Positions 1 through 6,100 of a stretch of 7,445 nucleotides of DNA are shown piece by piece. Origin of the DNA: Alphaproteobacteria bacterium MarineAlpha3_Bin3. GTDB taxonomy: Bacteria; Pseudomonadota; Alphaproteobacteria; Rhodospirillales; Casp-alpha2. The stretch is taken from the NCBI GenBank assembly GCA_002938075.1, contig PTLK01000089.1, positions 1 through 7,445 on the forward strand. Reading direction: 5' to 3'. Within the stretch, counting starts at the first letter, position 1. Every line of letters starts with the position of its first letter. The notes beneath the pieces are model-generated. The model searched no databases. It saw only the letters and a list, made by a program, of their open reading frames with translations, and had not been told where the DNA came from. The position numbers were made by a program, and so were the translations under genes.

Positions 1-2
1 GC

Positions 3-296
3 GAGCGCGGAAAGCACTTCCAGGAAATCAACCTGCTGGCGCTGGAACTCAGGGGCCAGGGCGGGACTTTCGGCTACCCGCTGATCACCACCTTCGGCAA
101 GATGCTTTACGACACCACGCTCGAAGGCTGCCGCGAAGACGACAACGCGGTCGGGATCGTCAAGTCCCACATCGATGCCATGCGCGCCGTCCTGCGCGAA
201 AAAATCGCCGGCGACGGTGGCAAAATCGGACGCGAACTTCTGGCGTCTCTTCAGAAGGCCATCGAATCCCAGGAAGTCGACGACAAGGCGAATTAA
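3..296 (+). CDS. Hpt-like small protein, 3' part only
   Basis: This is the C-terminal 97 residues of a gene whose start lies left of the window; the frame is open from base 3 to a TAA stop. The visible part contains LRGQGGTFGYPLIT, which resembles the core of small histidine-phosphotransfer (Hpt)-like proteins of alphaproteobacteria, usually written H-D-(L/M)-K-G-Q-G-G-(S/T)-F-G. Such proteins relay phosphate between sensor kinases and response regulators in the cytoplasm. In this copy the position expected to hold the phospho-accepting His reads Leu (A-L-E-L-R-G instead of A-H-D-L-K-G), so classical phosphotransfer is unlikely. The rest is predicted helical and charged (SHIDAMRAVLREKIAG and a Lys/Glu-rich tail), which fits a helical bundle. 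The gene converges on the minus-strand GCS2 gene with 15 bases between stops and so is probably unrelated in function. The family assignment is by recognition and moderately sure; the His-to-Leu reading depends on that alignment. Confidence 0.6.
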   Translation, partial: ERGKHFQEINLLALELRGQGGTFGYPLITTFGKMLYDTTLEGCREDDNAVGIVKSHIDAMRAVLREKIAGDGGKIGRELLASLQKAIESQEVDDKAN

Positions 297-311
297 GCGG
301 CCTTTTGCCCG

Positions 312-1448
312 TCAATCCGTCTTTCTGGTTTCCTCAATCAACCTATCGACGACTTCGATCAGCGCCTCTTCGCGGCTGGCGCCCCGGCTCAAGGCCACCG
401 AATAGACGGCAAGCTGACGGTGGGCGCTGGTGCCGTCCTTAATGATCGTTTCCAGGTGCCCGATTTCCGAGGTGCAACCCAGCGCCTCGGCGTCTTCGTG
501 GATGAGTTCCTGGATTTCCTCCAAAAGCCGGGTGCAGGGGACGATTTCGCCCTTGCCGAAATCCACCAGCCCCTCGTCCAGGCCGTATCGTTGGGCGCGC
601 CAGCGGTTTTCCTCGATCAACATCGATGCATACTGTCGCCAGCGCTGGTTTTCCTTTTTCAGCCGGTACAACATCCTGAGGACGCACATATACAGCGCCG
701 CCACGGCAACGGCGTCGTCAACCCAGGTGCAGACGTCGGTAATCCGCATTTCTAGGGTCGGGAAACGGTCGCTGGGCCGGACGTCCCACCACAGCTTGGT
801 GGCGTCCTCGATCAGGCCGGCGCCGACAAGGGCATCGACGTGGCGCCGGTATTCGGGCCACGATTCGAAGACGTTGGGAATGCCGGTGCGGGGCAGTTCA
901 TCGAAGACGCTCAACCGGTACGATTTCAACCCCGTATCCTCGCCCTGCCAAAACGGCGACGAGGTGCTGAACGCCAACAGGTGGGGCAGGAAATAACTGA
1001 CCTGGTTCAACAGGTCGATGCGCAGCTCGTCGTTGTCGATGCCGACGTGCACGTGCATGCCGCAGGTCATCAGGCGGCGGACCACCGTCTGTAAATCGCG
1101 GGCGATGACGTCGTAGCGCTCCTTTTCGGTGTGGGTCTGTTCCTGCCAGTGGGAAAACGGATGCGTCGAGGCGGCGATGGGCGCCAGGCCGTATTGGTCG
1201 GCGACCTCGACGACGGTCTTGCGGATCGCCGCCAGGCTTTCCCGCGCCTCGGCGACGGTTTCACAAACCTTGGTGTTGACCTCGATCTGGGCCTTCAGGA
1301 ATTCGTGCGTTACCAATCCCTCGACGCGCTTCTGGCAGGTCTCGAACAGGGCTTCCGGCGGGTCGCTGGCGACGTCCCGGGTTTCCTTGTCGACCAGCAG
1401 GTATTCCTCTTCGATGCCGATGGTGAAAAGGGGTTCGGTATAGGCCAT
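312..1448 (-). CDS. Carboxylate-amine ligase, YbdK/GCS2 family
   Basis: This 378-residue protein belongs to the glutamate-cysteine ligase type 2 family. Members form an ATP-dependent amide bond between a carboxylate (typically the gamma-carboxyl of Glu) and an amine; YbdK-like proteins have only weak Glu-Cys ligase activity and their true substrates are mostly unknown. Family motifs appear in order: GIEEEYLLVD (11-20), QIEVNT (54-59), HVHVGI (132-137), WWDVRPSDRFPTLEMRITDV (220-239) and ENRWRAQRYG (280-289). These carry the Glu, His and Arg residues expected for ATP, metal and substrate binding. Length is normal for the family. An in-frame ATG at 1478 exists, but ATG 1448 is preferred: it follows the upstream stop by one base, has GGGAG about 8 bases ahead, and puts the conserved GIEEE near the N-terminus as in relatives. 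It is the last gene of the four-gene minus operon and is probably translationally coupled to the amidohydrolase before it. Cytoplasmic; substrate not predictable from sequence. Confidence 0.9.
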   Translation of the reverse strand: MAYTEPLFTIGIEEEYLLVDKETRDVASDPPEALFETCQKRVEGLVTHEFLKAQIEVNTKVCETVAEARESLAAIRKTVVEVADQYGLAPIAASTHPFSHWQEQTHTEKERYDVIARDLQTVVRRLMTCGMHVHVGIDNDELRIDLLNQVSYFLPHLLAFSTSSPFWQGEDTGLKSYRLSVFDELPRTGIPNVFESWPEYRRHVDALVGAGLIEDATKLWWDVRPSDRFPTLEMRITDVCTWVDDAVAVAALYMCVLRMLYRLKKENQRWRQYASMLIEENRWRAQRYGLDEGLVDFGKGEIVPCTRLLEEIQELIHEDAEALGCTSEIGHLETIIKDGTSAHRQLAVYSVALSRGASREEALIEVVDRLIEETRKTD

Positions 1449-1449
1449 G

Positions 1450-2262
1450 TCAGAACTCCCGCACCTCGTGAATCCCATCCAGTTGCAGGATTTCGACCAT
1501 CACCCCGGCCAGGATGCCGGCCCAGCGTTCGATTCCTTCGCCGTCCGACACCTGGTTCTGGTTGATCTCGACGACGCAGTTGGCCAACCCCGCGGCCGCC
1601 CCATGCAGATTGATGGTATAGGCCAGTTCCAACCCCGAATAGGGCAGGTTGTCGCCGACGTTGAGCCCGCGGGCTCCGAGCCTTTCGATCAGCGGCCGGG
1701 CGATGCGGGGATCGCGGTTCCAAAGAACGCCGACGTCCCAGGGGCGGTCTTCGTCGCCGTAATCGGGGGTGAAACTATGAATGGAAAACAATGCCGGCGG
1801 CTTGCCCCGCCGCCATAGGCGCGCCAGGGCTTCGTGAATGGCGTCGTGATAGGGCTCGAACAACATCTCGACGCGTTGTTTCTGGGCTTCCTCGCCGAGC
1901 CCCCTATTGCCGGGAATTTCAGTGCCGTCGCTGGCTTCGGGGATCGATTGCGGGTGACCCGGCGGCCGGTTGACGTCGATCACCAGCCGCGAATACCCGG
2001 CCAGCACCGCCGGCGCGTCCAATTGGGCGGCCAACAGGCGGGTCACGCCGGCGGCGCCGATGTCATAGGCGATATGGCGTTCGAAGTGGCCCTCGTCGAG
2101 ACCGAGCCCGTCCAGCGCCGCCGGCACCGCCCGACTGGCATGGTCCGCCACCAGGACCACCGGTGCCCCCCCGTCGGGGTTCAGGGCTTCGAAAACGGGC
2201 GGGTCGCCGGAGCCGATCAGGACGGCCAACCGTTTGCCGCCCGAACGGGAAAGTTCGTTCAT
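1450..2262 (-). CDS. N-formylglutamate amidohydrolase family protein
   Basis: This 270-residue protein matches the N-formylglutamate amidohydrolase (FGase) family. These metal-dependent enzymes, related to zinc carboxypeptidases, hydrolyse N-formyl-L-glutamate to formate and glutamate, the last step of one histidine-degradation route. Visible motifs are VADHAS (38-43), RHIAYDIG (62-69), YSRLVIDVNRP (90-100), SIHSFTP (160-166), a late NLHG (218-221) and VEINQ (231-235). They supply the likely metal and substrate His, Asp, Arg and Glu residues. The start ATG is preceded by GTGAGG about 7 bases upstream, and the gene begins 31 bases after the stop of the GloA-like gene. No histidine-utilisation genes (hutH, hutU, hutI) are in the window, so the real substrate may be another N-acyl or gamma-glutamyl compound. 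The coupling to a GCS2 ligase suggests linked amide chemistry. Family call is firm; the specific reaction is not. Confidence 0.85.
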   Translation of the reverse strand: MNELSRSGGKRLAVLIGSGDPPVFEALNPDGGAPVVLVADHASRAVPAALDGLGLDEGHFERHIAYDIGAAGVTRLLAAQLDAPAVLAGYSRLVIDVNRPPGHPQSIPEASDGTEIPGNRGLGEEAQKQRVEMLFEPYHDAIHEALARLWRRGKPPALFSIHSFTPDYGDEDRPWDVGVLWNRDPRIARPLIERLGARGLNVGDNLPYSGLELAYTINLHGAAAGLANCVVEINQNQVSDGEGIERWAGILAGVMVEILQLDGIHEVREF

Positions 2263-2293
2263 CGGTCAACCTCACGCCCCGATGGCCCGCTCC

Positions 2294-2713
2294 CTACCAT
2301 TCGCCGGTGCTTTCCATGGAGGCCCAGGGCTCTTCCGGCTCCAGGGCGTCTCCCTTTTGCAAAAGCTCGATGGAGATTCCGTCCGGCGAACGAACGAAGG
2401 CCATGCGGCCGTCGCGGGGCGGGCGGTTGATGGTGACGCCGCCGTCCATGAGTTTCCGGCAGGTCTCGTGGATGTTATCGACGGCGAAGGCAAGATGGCC
2501 GAAGTTGCGCCCGCCGGTATATTCCTCCGGATCCCAGTTGTAGGTCAGCTCGATCTCGGCCTCCGGGCTCTCGTCGGCGGCCAGGAAGATAAGGGTATAG
2601 CGCCCGGCTTCGTTGTCCTTGCGCCGGGTCTCGGTTAAGCCCAGGTTTTTGCAAAAAAAATCTAGCGACTGATCGACGTCCGAAACCCGGATCATGGTGT
2701 GAAGGTATTTCAT
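2294..2713 (-). CDS. Glyoxalase I-like VOC protein (lactoylglutathione lyase type)
   Basis: This 139-residue vicinal-oxygen-chelate protein closely resembles GloA. GloA isomerises the hemithioacetal of methylglyoxal and glutathione to S-lactoylglutathione, detoxifying 2-oxoaldehydes in the cytoplasm. The N-terminus KYLHTMIRVSDVDQSLDFF parallels the E. coli GloA start, and the block IELTYNW is shared. The four metal ligands appear to be kept: His5, Glu55, His73 and Glu116. The two beta-alpha-beta-beta-beta halves span about 1-60 and 70-120, followed by a short acidic, Trp-containing tail (121-139) that I believe is common in alphaproteobacterial homologues. The start at 2713 is chosen over an upstream ATG at 2827 because it gives the GloA-like N-terminus, has GAGGAG about 11 bases ahead, and avoids a long overlap with the amidohydrolase gene. 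It follows that gene by 37 bases in the same operon. Whether methylglyoxal or another thiol adduct is the substrate cannot be told. Confidence 0.85.
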   Translation of the reverse strand: MKYLHTMIRVSDVDQSLDFFCKNLGLTETRRKDNEAGRYTLIFLAADESPEAEIELTYNWDPEEYTGGRNFGHLAFAVDNIHETCRKLMDGGVTINRPPRDGRMAFVRSPDGISIELLQKGDALEPEEPWASMESTGEW

Positions 2714-2750
2714 GTCCGTGAGTTCTCCTCGGGTGTTTATGGTGCCGGCC

Positions 2751-3896
2751 CTATTGCAGCGGAAACCCGTAAAGCCGGGCCGCGTTCTCGCACACGATCT
2801 TGGCCCGGGTCTTGGCCGGCAGGCCACCCAATTCGTTTTCGATGAAGGACTGCGAATCGGGCCAGATGCCGTCGGGGTGGGGGAAGTCGGACCCCCACAT
2901 GACGTTGTCCTCGCCCAGGAGGTCGATCAGCCGGACCCCGATCTTGTCGCTTTGGTAGGTCGCCTTGCACTGGCGGTACCAGTACTCGCTGGGCTTCATG
3001 GTCAGGGTCAGGTCCTTGTACTGGTCTTCCCATTCCAGGTCCATGCGCTCCAGGATATAAGGAATCCAGCCGGTGCCGCTTTCGGCGATGACGACGCGAA
3101 TATCCGTGTAGTCCTCGAGAACGCCGGCGTAGATGATCTCCATCAAGATCCGCGCCATGCCCAACTGAAAGCCGGTGATGTAGACGGCATGGGCCTGGCG
3201 CGCCTGCAGGGGCGGCATGGCTGTCATGTCCGGTTTATTGCTGCCGATGGTGTGGAAATGCATCGGCAGCCCGGAATCGTTGATGGCCTGCCACAGGGGC
3301 GCCCAGTCCGGGTCGTAAAGGGGCTTCATATCGGGGGTGTTGGCCACTTCCAGGCCCCTAAGCCGGCCGCGCTTGACGACCCGCCTGATCTCGGCGACGG
3401 CGGCGCCGACGTCGTGATTGGGGATGGCCGCCAGCCCGGCGAAGCGGTGCGGGTGGGTGTCGCAGAAATCGGCCAACCATTCGTTGTAGACGCGCATCAT
3501 TTCGGTGGCCGCTTGGTTATCGTTGAGCCGCATGCTGGCGCCGAGAATCCCGAACAGCACTTCCGCCTGCACCCCGTCCCGGTCCTGGTCCTTGATCCGC
3601 AAGTCGGGATCGGTCAGCCGGCGGATGCCCTTCTTGCCGTCCTCATACAATCCCTCGGCGGCCATGCGGTCGGAACGGTGGATTTGCCCGGGGATGTATT
3701 CGCGCCCGCTCGAACCCATGCCGTTCTGGAGCCCGAACTGGGCCCCCGACTTGCTGACCCAGACCGGGCCTTTTTCGCCGTCGGTGAGGTAGGGCATGCG
3801 GTCCTTCAATTCCTTCGATGCATTGGCGGTGAACAGGTCCGGCGGAAGCCAGATGAGATCGATGTGGCAATCGGCCGAAATTACCTTGTATTGCAT
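2751..3896 (-). CDS. Amidohydrolase-2 family metal-dependent hydrolase
   Basis: This 381-residue protein is a TIM-barrel enzyme of the amidohydrolase_2 family, the group that includes ACMSD and other decarboxylases and hydrolases acting on aromatic or carboxylated compounds. Visible active-site elements are D-C-H at 9-11 at the end of strand 1, MHFHT (212-216) with His213 and His215, ESGTGWIPY (272-280), and WGSDFPHPDG (334-343), whose Asp337 is the expected catalytic, metal-binding Asp. The first motif is D-x-H instead of the H-x-H of ACMSD, which I believe is usual in this subfamily. The segment DTHPHRFAGLAAIP (146-159) is also typical. There is no signal peptide, so it is cytoplasmic. It is the first gene of the minus operon, read divergently from the beta-oxidation genes across 68 bases. 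Ribosome-binding signal is weak (GGGA about 9 bases before the ATG). The substrate is unknown, and hydrolase versus decarboxylase cannot be settled here. Confidence 0.85.
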   Translation of the reverse strand: MQYKVISADCHIDLIWLPPDLFTANASKELKDRMPYLTDGEKGPVWVSKSGAQFGLQNGMGSSGREYIPGQIHRSDRMAAEGLYEDGKKGIRRLTDPDLRIKDQDRDGVQAEVLFGILGASMRLNDNQAATEMMRVYNEWLADFCDTHPHRFAGLAAIPNHDVGAAVAEIRRVVKRGRLRGLEVANTPDMKPLYDPDWAPLWQAINDSGLPMHFHTIGSNKPDMTAMPPLQARQAHAVYITGFQLGMARILMEIIYAGVLEDYTDIRVVIAESGTGWIPYILERMDLEWEDQYKDLTLTMKPSEYWYRQCKATYQSDKIGVRLIDLLGEDNVMWGSDFPHPDGIWPDSQSFIENELGGLPAKTRAKIVCENAARLYGFPLQ

Positions 3897-3964
3897 GGAT
3901 TTAATCCCAGATTGGACCGGTTTATCGGGTTGCCAATTTAAAGTCTGGCCGGCGAAGAGACAAC
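3897..3964. promoter_or_regulatory. Divergent promoter/operator region with nested inverted repeat
   Basis: These 68 bases separate the two divergent operons and must hold their promoters unless transcription enters from elsewhere. The region is locally AT-richer than its surroundings. It contains an imperfect dyad: TTGGACCGG (3912-3920), a 5-base spacer, then CGGGTTGCCAA (3926-3936), where TTGG pairs with CCAA and ACCGG pairs with CGGGT with one mismatch and a 2-base bulge. An outer pair, CCAGA (3907-3911) and TCTGG (3944-3948), flanks it. Possible -35-like boxes are TTGGAC (3912, plus strand) and TTGGCA (3931-3936, minus strand), but the matching -10 boxes are poor. The symmetry suggests a repressor or activator site shared by both operons; the regulator is not in the window. 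Confidence 0.45.
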
Positions 3965-6100
3965 GTGAAAACCTATGCGCCGTCGAGAAAGGAAGGCCCG
4001 TTGGACGACTTTACCGATTACCGGAAACAGGGCGGAATCGCCGTCATCACGTTCGAGAACCCGCCCGTCAATGCGCTCGGCATTGATCTCAGGAAGGGGA
4101 TTGCCGAGGCCATCGACAAGGCCGCCGCAGCCGACGTCACGGCCCTGGTCCTGACCGGCGGCGGGCGCTGCTTTTCCGGCGGTGCCGATATCCGTGAATT
4201 CGGCTCCCCGTCGATCGAGCCGATGCTTCGTGGCGTCATCGATCGGGCCGAGTCGTCGTCAAAACCAGTCGTCGCCGCCGTCCACGGCGTCGCCTTCGGC
4301 GGCGGGTTCGAGTTGGCCCTGGGGTGTCATTTCCGCGTCGCCGCCCCGTCGGCCCAATTCGCCCTGCCGGAGGTGAAACTGGGGCTTATTCCCGGCGCCG
4401 GCGGCACCCAGCGCTTGGCGCGCCTGATCGGGCCGGAAAAGGCGCTGGGGATCGTCCTCACCGGCGATCCGGTGGGTGCCGAAGACGCCCGGGCGATGGG
4501 CATTGTCGACGAGGTGGCCGGCGGCGACCTGGTGGCCGCCGCCGTCGCCTTCGCCGAGGCCCGGGTCGCCGATGGCAGCGTCCTCAAACGGGCCTGCGAC
4601 CTGGATGCGCCGAAGCCCCCCGACGGCTTCTTCGAGGGCCAGCGTAAGAAGATCGAACGCCGGGCCCGCGGCCTGATCGCGCCCTGGCATTGCATCGACA
4701 GCATCGAGAACGCGGTGACGCTTTCCTTCGACGACGGGATGAAGAAAGAACGCGAATATTTCGTCGAATGCCGGGAGTCCGATCAATCCAAGGCCCAGCG
4801 CCATATCTTTTTCGCCGAGCGCCAGGCGGCCAAGATTCCCGACGTCCCCAAGGACATCGCCCCCCGTCAGATCGAAACCGCCGCCGTCATCGGCTGCGGC
4901 ACCATGGGCGGCGGCCTGGCCATGAACTTCGCCAACGCCGGCATCCCGGTGCGGGTGGTGGAAACGGACCCGGAAGCATTGGAGAAGGGCCTCGGCGTCA
5001 TCGCCAAGACCTTTGAGGCGGCCGTCTCCAAGGGCCGGCTCACGGACGCCGACAGGGAAACCCGGATGGGCCTCATCCAGGGCACCACGGACTATGCCGA
5101 CATCGCCGACGCCGACATCGTCATCGAGGCGGTGTTCGAGGAAATGGACGTCAAGAAGCAAGTGTTCGCGGTCCTGGATCAGACCTGCAAGCCGGGCGCC
5201 ATCCTGGCCACCAATACCTCGACCCTGGATATCGACGAGATCGCCGCCGCCACGGAGCGCCCGGAACAGGTCATCGGCACCCATTTCTTCAGCCCCGCCC
5301 ACATCATGCGGCTGATGGAAAACGTCTGCGGCCGAAAGACCGCGCCCGAAACCATCGCCACGGTGATGAACATGGCCAAGACCATCGGCAAGGTCGGGGT
5401 CCTGGTCGGCAACGCAGACGGCTTCGTCGGCAACCGCATGTACCACTGTTATACCCGCCAGGCCAATTTCCTGCTCGAGGAAGGCGCGCTGCCGCAACAG
5501 GTGGACCGCGTGCTTTTCGATTTCGGCTTCACCATGGGTCCTTTCGCTGTCGGCGACGTGGCCGGGCTCGACGTCGGCTGGCGTATCCGCCAGCGCCGGG
5601 CCGCGACCCGCAATAAGGATGAACGCTACTCGCCGATCGGCGACCGCATTTGCGAACTGGGCCGCTTCGGGCAGAAGACCGGCGCCGGCTGGTACCGCTA
5701 CGAGGAAGGAAGCCGCGCCCCGATCCCCGATCCGGCGATCGAGGACATCATCGTCGACGTCTCCGACGAACTGGGAATCGAGCGCCGCGACATCACCGAC
5801 GACGAAATCAGGGAGCGGTGCCTTTATACGCTGGTCAACGAAGGGGCGATGATTTTACAAGAAGGTCTGGCGCTCCGGTCCAGTGACATTGATGTTATCT
5901 GGATTTACGGTTACGGGTTCCCCATTCACCGGGGCGGGCCGATGTTCCATGCCGATCGGGTCGGGGTGAAGGTTGTCCATGAGGCCCTGAGCCGGCTTTA
6001 CGATATTCACGGAGAATTGCTGAAACCGTCGCCGTTGCTGGAAGAAATGGCCCGCGACGGCCGTACGTTCGAGGATTTGCAGAAGGAAAAAACAAAATGA
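3965..6100 (+). CDS. Fused enoyl-CoA hydratase/3-hydroxyacyl-CoA dehydrogenase (FadB/FadJ/MFE type)
   Basis: This 711-residue bifunctional beta-oxidation enzyme hydrates trans-2-enoyl-CoA and oxidises the resulting L-3-hydroxyacyl-CoA with NAD+. Numbering is from GTG 3965. The crotonase domain (about 15-220) has the oxyanion-hole segments SGGADI (71-76) and HGVAFGGGFELALG (107-120), and both catalytic glutamates, Glu116 and Glu136 (LPEVKLG), followed by PGAGGTQRL. A linker helix region (about 220-300) leads to the Rossmann domain, with GCGTMGGG (310-317) for NAD and catalytic His440 (GTHFFSP) paired with Glu452. Two C-terminal dehydrogenase domains follow: NADGFVGNR (483-491) to about 580, and NEGAMILQEG to the end. 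Length fits the family. It lies first in the plus operon and overlaps the thiolase by 4 bases. The start is uncertain: TTG at 4001 has a better ribosome-binding site and would remove 12 residues. FadB, FadJ and peroxisomal-like MFE subtypes cannot be separated here. Confidence 0.93.
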   Translation: MKTYAPSRKEGPLDDFTDYRKQGGIAVITFENPPVNALGIDLRKGIAEAIDKAAAADVTALVLTGGGRCFSGGADIREFGSPSIEPMLRGVIDRAESSSKPVVAAVHGVAFGGGFELALGCHFRVAAPSAQFALPEVKLGLIPGAGGTQRLARLIGPEKALGIVLTGDPVGAEDARAMGIVDEVAGGDLVAAAVAFAEARVADGSVLKRACDLDAPKPPDGFFEGQRKKIERRARGLIAPWHCIDSIENAVTLSFDDGMKKEREYFVECRESDQSKAQRHIFFAERQAAKIPDVPKDIAPRQIETAAVIGCGTMGGGLAMNFANAGIPVRVVETDPEALEKGLGVIAKTFEAAVSKGRLTDADRETRMGLIQGTTDYADIADADIVIEAVFEEMDVKKQVFAVLDQTCKPGAILATNTSTLDIDEIAAATERPEQVIGTHFFSPAHIMRLMENVCGRKTAPETIATVMNMAKTIGKVGVLVGNADGFVGNRMYHCYTRQANFLLEEGALPQQVDRVLFDFGFTMGPFAVGDVAGLDVGWRIRQRRAATRNKDERYSPIGDRICELGRFGQKTGAGWYRYEEGSRAPIPDPAIEDIIVDVSDELGIERRDITDDEIRERCLYTLVNEGAMILQEGLALRSSDIDVIWIYGYGFPIHRGGPMFHADRVGVKVVHEALSRLYDIHGELLKPSPLLEEMARDGRTFEDLQKEKTK
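3988..3996 (+). promoter_or_regulatory. Ribosome-binding site supporting an alternative TTG start
   Basis: The run AAAGGAAGG contains AAGGA 7 bases before an in-frame TTG at 4001. The upstream GTG at 3965 has only a weaker GAAGAGA 4 bases ahead of it. Starting at 4001 gives DDFTDYRKQGGIAVITF, in which the first crotonase strand follows the start closely, as in many homologues. This makes TTG 4001 a serious rival to GTG 3965; alternatively the purine run is just coding sequence (Arg-Lys-Glu-Gly). Confidence 0.4.

Noticed and set aside
285..306. A Rho-independent terminator (AAGGC, 10-base loop, GCCTTTT)
   Set aside because: The stem is only five pairs with a large loop and four T residues, too weak to annotate as a terminator.
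1449..1478. An N-terminal extension of the GCS2 ligase to ATG 1478
   Set aside because: It would overlap the upstream gene by 29 bases and add ten unconserved residues; ATG 1448 has a proper Shine-Dalgarno and the family-like N-terminus.
2714..2827. An N-terminal extension of the GloA-like protein to ATG 2827
   Set aside because: The added 38 residues are Arg/Pro-rich shadow sequence overlapping the amidohydrolase 3' end, and the KYLHTM start at 2713 matches E. coli GloA.
3912..3940. A sigma-70 promoter TTGGAC-17-AATTTA on the plus strand
   Set aside because: The spacing is right but the -10 box is a poor match to TATAAT, so a precise promoter is not called; only the region is.
2712..3941. 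A long open plus-strand frame (409 codons) opposite the amidohydrolase gene
   Set aside because: Its translation is low-complexity, rich in Gly, Val, Asp, His and Pro, with no family motif. The minus-strand frame is a clear amidohydrolase with all its motifs. Long antisense frames are expected in GC-rich genes.
4259..5497. A long open minus-strand frame (412 codons) opposite the hydratase-dehydrogenase gene
   Set aside because: It is the mirror of a strongly conserved coding frame, has no recognisable domain or good ribosome-binding site, and shows the same Gly/Asp/His-rich antisense composition.
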